Below, in pieces: positions 16,901 to 23,653 of a DNA stretch of 64,000 nucleotides (the first letter of the stretch is position 1; the number at the start of each line of letters is the position of its first letter). This DNA comes from Streptomyces sp. ST2-7A (GTDB taxonomy: Bacteria > Actinomycetota > Actinomycetes > Streptomycetales > Streptomycetaceae). The stretch is from assembly GCF_021390475.1 (NCBI RefSeq), contig NZ_JAJUWS010000031.1, positions 1 to 64,000 on the forward strand. Reading direction: 5' to 3'. The position numbers and the translations under genes are program-made. The notes beneath the pieces were generated by a model, which searched no databases, was not told the origin of the DNA, and saw only the letters and a program-made list of their open reading frames with translations.

Positions 16901-17125
16901 CAGCGCCACCAGACCGGCCTCGCTCACCCCGAGGCTCGCGCTCCGGGCGGTGAAGCCCGCCTCGTCGCCGAGGGACCACGGGGTCGGACCCCGCCGGTCC
17001 GTGGGGGACGTGGTGGTCGGTGTGCCCGGAGCGCTCAGTCGCTCGCGCAGGTTCAGCCCGGGGGCCCACCAGTCGCGGGACAACGGCCGGACCCGGGGGG
17101 CCGGGGCAACAGCGGAATCAGTCAC
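13973..17125 (-). CDS. lanM: Class II lanthipeptide synthetase LanM, degenerate cyclase
   Basis: About 1050 residues, a normal LanM length. The N-terminal dehydratase half keeps the expected signature: GDSHQGNRS around D279/H281, VVYKPRP, then GADMHYENV and LIDAETL. The C-terminal LanC-like half keeps the fold repeats (QGYCGVALFL, GLGGIAYTAA, GLAGIGYGLLRLG), but the zinc-site motifs are changed. The usual W-C-x-G-x-P-G reads TWYDGLPG (Tyr 925 for Cys), and the usual C-H-G reads PRHGATG (Arg 966 for Cys, His 967 kept). Dehydration of Ser/Thr looks possible while zinc-dependent cyclisation looks impaired. I chose the GTG at 17125, just upstream of the conserved DWWAPGLNLRERL segment; the frame is open to 17293, where a GTG with a better ribosome site exists. 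The precursor candidate lies immediately downstream. Confidence 0.88.
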   Translation of the reverse strand: MTDSAVAPAPRVRPLSRDWWAPGLNLRERLSAPGTPTTTSPTDRRGPTPWSLGDEAGFTARSASLGVSEAGLVALAGEAVDRLARRTAKPVWAEYVERAVAAAPGAGPRPVAGDDAPSPAVPGTAVTTEGARAFLPVIRPLIVPAWAAVAERVPLSGDELTVARVAFEDRLGDRLTRQAGRALVGELHAARAAGNLVGNTSRERFDSFTAAAGTRSGLTELFTRYPVLARLLGQSCVLATAAMTELLERYAADRPALVETLLGGEDPGPLTGIEMDRGDSHQGNRSVAVLRFAGGARVVYKPRPLEQHRLLEDSVAWMNDRVDGLDLRTPGSLPRAGYGWLEYIRHRGCSSVTEVDRFYRRQGALLALLYALEGADMHYENVIACGDQPVLIDAETLLHPGLPPALTTGPDPAAEALGSSVHRTCLLPQLLIGENGAVDISALGGPGGEAFPADGLRWVGAGTDDMRVVRGPVACEKGRNRPLLNGGTAGHADHRAALLEGFRRAYDTIGEHRAGLLGADGPVARWAGSPGRLIARSTRLYTTLLEEAGHPAVLGDALARDAVFAVLWTESAHDPLRRRLIEEEITDLWSGDVPVFFHRPRETAVWTARGDRLAGVLPVAGLGSAGGKIAGMGEVDRHHQEWVISATLAVTAVNSGERRSRSVLAPQSAPPVAPEASRLLSAACGIADEIAARAVHGTDRVNWLGLEQITDEHWAVLPMGAGLAQGYCGVALFLAQIGALTGGHRYLSLARRVVEGLPGLLSALVRDPALSAAAGPGALNGLGGIAYTAARLGPLLGGDPVDCLPDSLAALELATLSAEAGDGSGNVADGLAGALACTLAVWGVSGLPGSARLADSLADRLATLPAAGSGGPGFARGEAGTAWALLRHAGIPGSGVPPTVREDAAGSLRTALARALDRPGDLTWYDGLPGTAMAAADALPGEHRGDLERCATLLGSRPLPLDLSPRHGATGVLETLAVLAARGEGRAAQLLRARSGELLGRIERHGPRCGTPEQVPSPGLLSGLAGIGYGLLRLGFPAEVPSVLLLDTPS

Positions 17126-17424
17126 CTCATCAACGTCCCGGGCCCGCCGGATCCGCACATGGGGAAAGTTCCCCCATATTCTTCGTCCCCCGGGTACCCG
17201 GGTCCCCCATCGGTCTCCCGGACCCGGGGGAGGGGCCGCCTCCGTTTCGCGCCCAGGTTCCCGCGCACCGGTGCCCCCGGCAGGGCAGCGCACCTGGTGG
17301 GAGGGGGTTCTCCCAATCTGGGTAGCGTTCCCCGATGTTCCGACCCGCCGTTCGGACGACGCTGAATCCAGCCCTATCCGGAAGCCGGCCCCACGGACCG
17401 GCCGGTGAACCTCGGAGGACCCCG
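17126..17424. promoter_or_regulatory. Divergent promoter region with several palindromes
   Basis: This 299-bp gap separates lanM (leftward) from the twin regulators (rightward). It contains ATGGGG-N7-CCCCAT (17159-17177, with core GGGGAA-AG-TTCCCC), the perfect palindrome CCCGGGTACCCGGG (17189-17202) and further C/G-run repeats. Promoters for both directions must lie here. The palindromes are plausible sites for the NarL-type proteins encoded next door, but nothing in the sequence proves binding. Confidence 0.5.
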
Positions 17425-18051
17425 ATGGGAGACCCCGTATCCGTCAGTGTGGTCGCGCTCGACCCGGTCCTGGAAGCGGGTACCAGGAGCACGCTGCTGA
17501 ACAGTCCGGACCTTTCCCTGGTCGACCCCGGTGGGGAGACCCGCGTGGTGGTGATGATCGTCGACCGTGTGGGGGCCCCGGAGTTGGAGGCCCTGCGCAC
17601 CACCCGCGAGGCCCCGAGACCCCCCGACGTGGTGCTCGTCGCCAGCGAACTCACGGTCGCCGAGACCCTGCACGCCCTCACCCTCGGCGCCCGTGGACTG
17701 CTGCGGCGCCGGGAGGCGGACGCCGGACGTCTGGCCCGCGCCGTTCTCGCGGCGGGTCGGGGCGACTGCACGCTCCCGCCGGACCTTCTCGACCGTCTGC
17801 TGGAACGTTCCGCCTCACCCGGTGCCGGGGACGGGGAGCCCGTCTCGATCCGGGGCGCGGGAGACCTCAACGATCGGGAGCGCGCCGTGCTGCGTCTGGT
17901 CGCCGACGGTCATGAGACCAACGAGATAGCCCGTCGCCTCTGCTACTCCCCCCGAACGGTCTCCACCGTCGTGCACGACATCACCCGGCGTTTCCGCCTG
18001 CGCAATCGCGCCCACGCGGTGGCCTACGCGCTTCGGGCGGGTCTGCTGTGA
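17425..18051 (+). CDS. Orphan NarL/LuxR-type regulator (first of pair)
   Basis: A 208-residue protein with a degenerate receiver-like N-terminus (about 1-120) and a C-terminal GerE helix-turn-helix (LNDRERAVLRLVADG then YSPRTVSTVVHDI). The receiver half lacks the usual acidic N-terminal pair, and the lysine normally found before the last helix is arginine in LLRRREAD, so it is unlikely to work as a standard phospho-switch. No histidine kinase is adjacent. The ATG at 17425 has GGAGG 6 bp upstream. It is divergent from lanM and coupled to the next gene, so it is probably a pathway-specific regulator of the lan operon. Confidence 0.85.
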   Translation: MGDPVSVSVVALDPVLEAGTRSTLLNSPDLSLVDPGGETRVVVMIVDRVGAPELEALRTTREAPRPPDVVLVASELTVAETLHALTLGARGLLRRREADAGRLARAVLAAGRGDCTLPPDLLDRLLERSASPGAGDGEPVSIRGAGDLNDRERAVLRLVADGHETNEIARRLCYSPRTVSTVVHDITRRFRLRNRAHAVAYALRAGLL

Positions 18052-18722
18052 CCACCGCCGTGAGCGTTCTCGCCACCGTTTCCGGCACGGAATCCTCCGT
18101 CTCCTCCGTGGCGGAGGCCCCCGACTCCGAGCCGCGGGTCCGGGTTTTCTCGGCGCGGGGCACCTCCTCCCCGGGGGACACACCGGGATTCCCGGACCCT
18201 CTCCACGCCATGCTGCGCCGGGCGGGCCTCCTCCCCGTCGTCGAGGAGGGGCCGGACGCGGACACCGTGGTGGTCGTGGTCGCCCCGACCGTCGAGGAGG
18301 CGCTCTCCCGCCGTCCGCCGGGGGAGCACCGGGCCCTGCTGGTCTGTGACACGGTCACCCCATCGGGGTTGCGCCGGGCCATTCGGTGCGGTGTTCCGGC
18401 CGTCCTGTGCGCGGCCGGTCTCACCCCCGAGCAACTCGGCGCGGCCGTGCGCGGGGCCCGGCGGGGCGAGGGGCGACTGCCCTATCCGCCTCTGGCCCGG
18501 CTCCTCGTCGCAGGCGACGCCCCCGGTCCGGTCGGGCTCACCCCGGGACAGAGCAGGGTGCTGACGCTGGTTGCGGACGGATACGCCAACGCCGACATCG
18601 CCCGCCGGATCGGCTGTTCCGAACACACGGTCAAGAACACCGTGCACGAGGTGATGGGCCGTCTCCAGGCCCGCAACCGGGCCCACGCGGTGGCCACGGC
18701 GGTGCGCACCGGACTGGTGTGA
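18048..18722 (+). CDS. Orphan NarL/LuxR-type regulator (second of pair)
   Basis: A 224-residue paralogue of the preceding regulator: an atypical receiver-like N-terminus (VVVVVAPTVEEAL, LLVCDTVTPSGLR) and a C-terminal GerE helix-turn-helix (LTPGQSRVLTLVADGYANAD, then SEHTVKNTVHEVM). Its GTG start overlaps the previous stop codon (GTGA). The last recognition segments of both proteins are very alike (RNRAHAVA in each), so they may bind related half-sites or form a heterodimer; that is inference. Confidence 0.85.
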   Translation: MTTAVSVLATVSGTESSVSSVAEAPDSEPRVRVFSARGTSSPGDTPGFPDPLHAMLRRAGLLPVVEEGPDADTVVVVVAPTVEEALSRRPPGEHRALLVCDTVTPSGLRRAIRCGVPAVLCAAGLTPEQLGAAVRGARRGEGRLPYPPLARLLVAGDAPGPVGLTPGQSRVLTLVADGYANADIARRIGCSEHTVKNTVHEVMGRLQARNRAHAVATAVRTGLV

Positions 18723-18740
18723 CGGCTCCTCCGGACCAGC

Positions 18741-18775
18741 CGGTGGGCCACCTCGACCCACCTCCCGGCCCACCG
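18741..18775 (+). terminator. Hairpin after the twin regulators
   Basis: Perfect 9-bp arms CGGTGGGCC and GGCCCACCG (18741-18749 and 18767-18775) with a 17-nt loop, 18 bp after the stop of the second regulator. Confidence 0.6.
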
Positions 18776-19012
18776 CCCCGGTCCTCGAACACATGGGAAT
18801 CCCACCGGGACGGAGGCGTGCCCGCGGCGGCCCGGGGGTGTGCGTGGTTGTGGGTTCCGCTTCCCGGGGAAGGAGGGGGAGAAGAGGCGATGTACTCCCC
18901 GGGGTTCCATGGGACGGGGTGGTCACCGAACGATGACGGGCGGGGAGCCGGCCGGTGCCCCCGGAAACGGAGCAGGCGCCCCGGGAGCCCCGCCCCGGGG
19001 AGGGGAGGGCCG

Positions 19013-19447
19013 ATGACGACGGTGATGGCGAGGGCGGCCGGGGAAGTACCGATCGGGGTGGCCTGGTTGATCCTCGTGGTGCTGCTCGCGGGTGGGGCGG
19101 CGGTCGGGGTGACGACGGTGATGGCCGCGCGGGGGAAGCTGTCCCGCAATGCCCTGGCGGGGATTCGCACAGGGCGTTCCATGGCGAGCGACGAGAACTG
19201 GTTGCTGATGCACCGGGTGGCGCGGCCGTGGGCGGTGGCGGGCGGGGCCGTGATGGGGCTGGTGGCCCCGACCGGGCTCCTGACCTCCGACGAATCGGTC
19301 TTCGGCGTCGTCGTGACGGCGGGGACCCTGCTTTCACTGATCCCCTTGTTCATCGGTGTCCATCGGGGCACCCGGGCGATCAAGGAGCGCGAGCGGAAGG
19401 ACGGGTCCGGCTCCGCTTCCGGGTCCGGGTCCGGCATCCGCCCGTGA
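19013..19447 (+). CDS. SdpI-like small membrane protein
   Basis: A 144-residue protein with three hydrophobic segments (about 15-40, 75-92 and 97-115). It has the SdpI-family signature in the first loop, KLSRNALAGIRTGRSMASDENW, shortened here to RNALAGIRT and MASDENW, followed by MHRVARPW. The family includes the immunity/signal protein of the Bacillus SDP system, but most actinobacterial members have no known role. The ATG has a strong AGGGGAGGG site. The last residues are a low-complexity S/G tail. It overlaps the next gene by 4 bp (GTGA). Being close to the lan regulators, an immunity role is conceivable but unsupported. Confidence 0.75.
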   Translation: MTTVMARAAGEVPIGVAWLILVVLLAGGAAVGVTTVMAARGKLSRNALAGIRTGRSMASDENWLLMHRVARPWAVAGGAVMGLVAPTGLLTSDESVFGVVVTAGTLLSLIPLFIGVHRGTRAIKERERKDGSGSASGSGSGIRP

Positions 19448-20058
19448 CCGCCCGGGGCGTGCGGTTGGTCCACGAGACGCACGCGATCACCACGGACAAC
19501 GAGGCCGGGGTGGTGACCGGTTGGAGACCGGGGCGGTTGTCCCGGCGGGGGCGGGAGGTCGCCGTGGAGTTGGGGGCACGGCGGCGGGGTGACGGGATCT
19601 CCGCCGTGTTCGTCTCGGACCTCGCCCGGGCGGTGACCACGGCGCGGATCGCCTTCGCGGGCACCGGCATCCCCATCCATCGGGACGCCCGTCCGCGCGA
19701 GTGCGACCACGGCTCGTTCACCGGTCGGCCGGTGGCGGAGGTCGCCGCGACGCGGCGGGACCGGGTGGACCGGCCGTATCCGGGTGGGGAGAGTGTGCGC
19801 GGAGCGGTGTGGCGGGTCGGGGGGTTCCTGGCCGATCTCGCGGTGGAGCGGGACGGACAGCGGCTGCTGGTGATCGGCCACGCGGTCGGCCGGTGGGCGC
19901 TGGAACACCTGGTGCGTGGTCGTCCGTTGGAGGAAGTGGTGGCGGAGTCGTTCGAATGGCGTCCGGGGTGGGAATACCGGTTGTCGGGTGGGGAAACCGG
20001 CGGGATCCGGTGGGGTCGGGCGGGCCGGGGAGGGAGGAACCCCCGGATGGGTGATTAA
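19444..20058 (+). CDS. Histidine-phosphatase-family protein (atypical)
   Basis: A 204-residue protein with the layout of the phosphoglycerate-mutase/histidine phosphatase family: N-terminal catalytic strand, the pattern LSRRGREVAVELGARR, SDLARAVTTA, an ECDHGSFTG region and a C-terminal LLVIGHAVG. In place of the usual RHG triad the first motif reads LVHETHAITTDNE, a variant I know from actinobacterial proteins of this family, so activity is uncertain. The start overlaps the stop of the SdpI-like gene, indicating a two-gene operon. Confidence 0.72.
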   Translation: MTARGVRLVHETHAITTDNEAGVVTGWRPGRLSRRGREVAVELGARRRGDGISAVFVSDLARAVTTARIAFAGTGIPIHRDARPRECDHGSFTGRPVAEVAATRRDRVDRPYPGGESVRGAVWRVGGFLADLAVERDGQRLLVIGHAVGRWALEHLVRGRPLEEVVAESFEWRPGWEYRLSGGETGGIRWGRAGRGGRNPRMGD

Positions 20059-20276
20059 CCCCGGAAATCACCTGAAAGAGGGAAATTCTATCAGATTTGT
20101 TCGAATTCCGGCGCGCTTCGACGCCTCCGCGCGTTCCCGTACGTCTCGGCGCGTGGAAAACCTTCCCTCAATCGACGCGATGATGTGACCGTATCGAGAT
20201 GACGAAGAGGGCAACCGGAAGTCGAGTCGCCCCGCGCACGGGAAAAGTCGACAAGTCCTCACCGAAAGCGAAACGC
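20059..20276. other. Convergent intergenic region with an AT-rich pocket
   Basis: Between two converging genes. The first 60 bp are unusually AT-rich for this genome (GGAAATTCTATCAGATTTG and neighbours). No gene or RNA that I recognise is present. A short open frame on the minus strand reads in a protein-like way but has no plausible start. Confidence 0.4.
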
Positions 20277-20333
20277 GAGAGCGGGGTATCGGATCCGACT
20301 CCCCCGTGGGGAGGGGTCCGACACCCCGCTCTC
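20277..20333 (-). terminator. Long hairpin after the DUF2637 gene
   Basis: An 11-bp outer stem (GAGAGCGGGGT / ACCCCGCTCTC, 20277-20287 and 20323-20333) continues inward with GGATCC/GGTCC and CTCCCC/GGGGAG pairings around a tiny loop. It starts 40 bp beyond the stop of the leftward gene and probably ends transcripts from both directions. Confidence 0.75.
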
Positions 20334-20372
20334 GGATGAATTCCCGGACGCGCCCGTCATCGGGCCGCCGGC

Positions 20373-21368
20373 TCAGTTGAAGGAGCGCTCCATCTGCGCC
20401 AACTTGGCCTCCAGCAGGTCCAGGCGCGGGCTCGCGCTCGAGGACCCGGAGGACGATGGGGAGGGGTCGCCGACCTCGGCTCCGCCCGACTGCTCGCGGC
20501 CGACCCGGCCGTCGCTCACCTCCAGCGTCGTCTCCCCGCCCTGTCCGGCCTCCAGGGCCATCTGACGGCCCCGACCGGGCAGCATCCGGTGGTGTCCCAT
20601 GGCCCGCAGGCGGGCCCGCTCCAGCTTCCGCTCGTCGCGAGCCCGGCTCTTGGCGGCCTCCTTCTTCTGCCGCTCGTCGCGCACCTCGTCGACCGCCTCG
20701 TCGAGCGTCCGCACACCCTCCAGCAGCATCAACGACCAGGCGGCGAAGGTCTCGCGCGGGGCCCGCATCCATCGCACGAAGCGGATCTGCGGCAGCGGAC
20801 GCGGCACCAGGCCCTGTTCGCGCAGGGCGGCCTTGCGGGTCTGCTTCAGCGCGCGGTCGAACAGGATCGCGGCGGCCAGCGACATGCCGGCGAAGAAGTG
20901 CGGGGCACCCGCGTGCTCCTCGCCGCGCGGCGCGTGCACCCAGTTGAACCAGGCGGCGGCGCCGGCGAACAGCCAGACCAGCATCCGGGAGGCGATCGAG
21001 GCGTCACCCTGGCTGGCCTCCCGAACGGCGATCACGGCGCAGAACATGGCCGCGCCGTCCAGGCCGAACGGGACCAGGTACTCCCAGCCGCCGGAGAGGT
21101 TGAGGTTCTGCCGTCCGAAGCCGACCAGGCCGTGGAAGGAGAGCGCGGCGGCCACGCCGGCGCAGCAGAACAGCAGGGTGTACGAGGCGGTGGCGTACAG
21201 ACGTTCCTTGCGGCGCCGGCGCTCCTCCATGCGTTCCCAGGAGTCCTCGGCCGCGTCGCTCCCGGAGGGCTTGCGCCCCCGGGCGAGAAGGGCCACGGCC
21301 ACCAGGAACCCGCACAGGAGTACGGCCGCCGCCAGCACCCAGCTGAACTCTATGTCGGTCAATGTCAT
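20373..21368 (-). CDS. DUF2637-domain membrane protein
   Basis: A 331-residue protein with four membrane segments (about 8-28, 62-83, 97-115 and 128-143 plus a weaker hydrophobic stretch near 160), then a basic charged coiled region (AVDEVRDERQKKEAAKSRARDE) and a Ser-rich C-terminus ending in a short leucine-heptad tail. The membrane half matches the DUF2637 family, related to the SpdB-type spread proteins of Streptomyces plasmids but also present as a chromosomal gene in streptomycetes. It has an AAGGGA ribosome site before the ATG. Its function is unknown. No plasmid or integrative-element genes are nearby, so I treat it as a chromosomal member. Confidence 0.8.
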   Translation of the reverse strand: MTLTDIEFSWVLAAAVLLCGFLVAVALLARGRKPSGSDAAEDSWERMEERRRRKERLYATASYTLLFCCAGVAAALSFHGLVGFGRQNLNLSGGWEYLVPFGLDGAAMFCAVIAVREASQGDASIASRMLVWLFAGAAAWFNWVHAPRGEEHAGAPHFFAGMSLAAAILFDRALKQTRKAALREQGLVPRPLPQIRFVRWMRAPRETFAAWSLMLLEGVRTLDEAVDEVRDERQKKEAAKSRARDERKLERARLRAMGHHRMLPGRGRQMALEAGQGGETTLEVSDGRVGREQSGGAEVGDPSPSSSGSSSASPRLDLLEAKLAQMERSFN

Positions 21369-21521
21369 ACGGGTCCCTTTATCCGGCCGGTATCGGTGCT
21401 GCCGTGGGTATGGCTTCGCGCGGCGTCATCGCCGAAACCCCGGCTCCGCCACGGGATTCACCACGGGGTTCCGCGAAAGAATGGTGTGCACCGGATATTA
21501 AGGGATCGGGAAGTCCCGTTG

Positions 21522-22352
21522 CTACCGGATCCCGGAGAGACGTTCGACGCGCTCGGCGTCACAGGTGCGCGGACAGGTCAGGCAGGTGTCCTCGGGGCGA
21601 ATCGTGTAGAAAAGGCAGCAACTGATGCGGTCCCGGGTGGTGTGCCGCCGTCCCCGATCGTCCGTCAGTTCGCGGAAGCCGGCACCGCCGGTGTACGGGG
21701 CGGTCGAGCCCGGGAGCAGCAGTTCGGCCTCGTGCCGGGCCCGCTCCTCCTCGCCGAACAGGCCGCCCAGGTAGGTCAGGCTCTCCGTCAACTCGTCGGA
21801 GGCCATGCCCCACAGCGCGCGTTCGCGGCGCCGCATCAGGGGGCCGAAGGTCTCCAGAAGGGGCGTGAAGTGCTCGGCGGCGGCCGAGCGCAGGGCGGCG
21901 CGCAACGCCTCCTCGCCGTCGACCGGACGGGCGCCGCGCAGGTCGGCGGCGGGGTCGTCGGCCAGGCAGTGGAATCCACCCACCCGCACGGTGAGGCCCT
22001 CGTCGTCGAGCAGGACATCGGCGGGGGAGAGGATCGGCACCCGGCGCAGCAGGAACCACGGGACGGTGAACAGGGCCGCGGACGGCCACATCACCCGGTG
22101 CAGGGCGAACCCCGCGATCACGTCCGGACGGGCCGGGGCCCCGTAGTCCCGCTCGGCCCGCCCCGCCTCACGGGCGAGGAAGGCGTCCAGGACCGCCCCT
22201 CCCGCCGCGAGCCCGCCCAGGTCCCACCGATCACCGGCGGGGACGCCCCGGCCGGGGGCCTCCTCGCGGACGCGAAGAGTGGGCAGCACCCGACCGATGC
22301 GCTCCCAGGCCGGGGCCAGGGGCGAAGCGGGGGCGAGGGCGGAGAGCATCAC
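21522..22352 (-). CDS. FhuF-like [2Fe-2S] siderophore-iron reductase
   Basis: A 276-residue cytoplasmic protein ending in the cysteine cluster SCCLFYTIRPEDTCLTCP, i.e. the C-C-x(10)-C-x2-C signature of FhuF-type ferric-siderophore reductases. The segment ALWGMASDELTESLTYLG is also typical of the family. It would reduce Fe(III) held by an imported siderophore. Iron control is supported by a palindromic iron box 26 bp upstream of the start. The gene is divergent from a GntR regulator; no siderophore transporter is visible in the window. Confidence 0.8.
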   Translation of the reverse strand: MMLSALAPASPLAPAWERIGRVLPTLRVREEAPGRGVPAGDRWDLGGLAAGGAVLDAFLAREAGRAERDYGAPARPDVIAGFALHRVMWPSAALFTVPWFLLRRVPILSPADVLLDDEGLTVRVGGFHCLADDPAADLRGARPVDGEEALRAALRSAAAEHFTPLLETFGPLMRRRERALWGMASDELTESLTYLGGLFGEEERARHEAELLLPGSTAPYTGGAGFRELTDDRGRRHTTRDRISCCLFYTIRPEDTCLTCPRTCDAERVERLSGIR

Positions 22353-22378
22353 GAGGTCACCTGTGCAAGATCGCGTGG

Positions 22379-22397
22379 GCAGGTAAGCCTTACCTTA
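22379..22397. promoter_or_regulatory. DmdR/IdeR-type iron box
   Basis: The sequence GCAGGTAAGCCTTACCTTA is a near palindrome centred on GGTAAG/CTTACC. In reverse orientation it matches about 14 of 19 positions of the actinobacterial DmdR/IdeR consensus TTAGGTTAGGCTAACCTAA. It sits in the divergent gap, close to the start of the FhuF-like gene, so iron-replete repression of that gene is likely. Confidence 0.7.
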
Positions 22398-22490
22398 ACT
22401 CAGTCCGCTCGGGGTTTGCTCTCGGGACATCCTTGCCTACAGTGCACGGGTCGTGTTGATTCGGGGGCAGGAGGGGACAGGAGCGGACGG

Positions 22491-23312
22491 ATGGAGCACT
22501 CCCGAACGGATTCGGCCATACGAGAGGCGGTACCCGGGCCCCGTGCCGGGTACGGGGCCCCCGCCGGCCGTTCCCGTGCCGGCGACCGGGACACGGAGGG
22601 CGGGGACCCCGACGACGCCTCCGGGCGATCACGGGTGATCGCCGCGCGTCCCACCGCGTCCGCTCCCGAGCGCCCACCGGGGGGCGCTCCCGCGGTACCG
22701 GTGCGCCACTGCGTGCGGGAGCAGGTGCTCACCGCCCTGCGCGGTGCCCTGGCCGAGGGCGGCCTGCGTCCCGGCGAGGTGCACTCCGCCCCCACCCTGG
22801 CCGCCCGCTGGGGCGTCTCGGCGGGACCGGTGCGCGAGGCGATGCACCAGCTGATGAGTGAGGGCACGGTCGAGGCGGTGCCCAACCGGGGATTCCGGAT
22901 CTGCGGCCTGACCGACCGCGATCTCGCCGATCTCGCCGAACTGCGGGCGGCGCTGGAGGTGCCCGCGATCATGGCGCTGGCGCGGACCCTGCCCCCCTCC
23001 CACTGGGCCGGCCTGCGTGCGGCGGCCGACGCCACCGTGACCGCGGCCGGCCTCGGGGACGGCGCCGCCTACGCGGAGGCCGACCTGACCTTCCACCGGG
23101 AACTGCTCGCCCCCGCCGGCAACCGACAGTTGTCGGCGGTCACCCAGCACCTCCACCGTCGTTCCCAGGCGCCGATCATCGGACGGCCGCCACGCGGCGC
23201 GGCCGAATTGCTCGCCGACGCGCTGGAGCACGGAGCGCTGCTCGACGCGCTGGCCTCCGGCTCGACGGGCTGCGCGGAACGGATGGCCCGGGAGCACCTC
23301 ACCGGCTGCTGA
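22491..23312 (+). CDS. GntR-family (FadR-type) regulator
   Basis: A 273-residue regulator. About 70 residues of low-complexity, charged N-terminus precede a winged helix (REQVLTALRGALAEGG, then TLAARWGVSAGPVREAMHQLMSEGTVE with the usual GntR recognition helix). An all-helical FCD-like effector domain follows (AELRAALEVPAIMALA, ADLTFHRELLAPAGN). The ATG has GGAG 8 bp upstream. It is divergent from the FhuF-like gene. The target and ligand cannot be read; it may control the divergent gene or itself. Confidence 0.85.
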   Translation: MEHSRTDSAIREAVPGPRAGYGAPAGRSRAGDRDTEGGDPDDASGRSRVIAARPTASAPERPPGGAPAVPVRHCVREQVLTALRGALAEGGLRPGEVHSAPTLAARWGVSAGPVREAMHQLMSEGTVEAVPNRGFRICGLTDRDLADLAELRAALEVPAIMALARTLPPSHWAGLRAAADATVTAAGLGDGAAYAEADLTFHRELLAPAGNRQLSAVTQHLHRRSQAPIIGRPPRGAAELLADALEHGALLDALASGSTGCAERMAREHLTGC

Positions 23313-23653
23313 GCCGGGCCGGGGCCGGCGGGGCCCGGGCCACCGGGGCGTCCCGGGGTGTGCGGACCGCCCCGGCACGACCGGGAGGGGTGGGACGACG
23401 GGTCGTCCCCGGAGGCGCGCGAGTCGTGCACGGGGCGAACCGGTCCTTCCCCGAGCCACCGGGGGCGAACCACCCACGCCCCCCGACCGGTTCCGTCCGC
23501 TCCCGCCGACCGGTTCCGGCTCCGCGCGAAGCGGTCGCCGACGGAGTCGCGCCCCACGGGGCCGGGGCGAGGGGAAGCCGGAACGCGGCGCACCGGTCGT
23601 CGCCCCGCGCACCGGCTCACCCGCCCGCCGAACCCCCGGCGCCGGGAACGCGC
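23313..23653. other. Intergenic region, nothing recognised
   Basis: Between convergent genes. A short inverted repeat CCGGCT-GCTG-AGCCGG (23302-23317) spans the GntR stop codon and could form a weak terminator. The remainder is very GC-rich with no coding frame, RNA or repeat that I can support. Confidence 0.4.

Noticed and set aside
17122..17316. A 64-codon minus-strand frame overlapping the lanM start as an alternative precursor
   Set aside because: It overlaps the synthetase N-terminus, lacks a good ribosome site and has poor Ser/Thr content compared with the downstream candidate.
20373..21368. DUF2637 gene as a sign of an integrated plasmid
   Set aside because: No integrase, attachment-site tRNA, replication or transfer genes are nearby, and chromosomal members of the family are common in streptomycetes.
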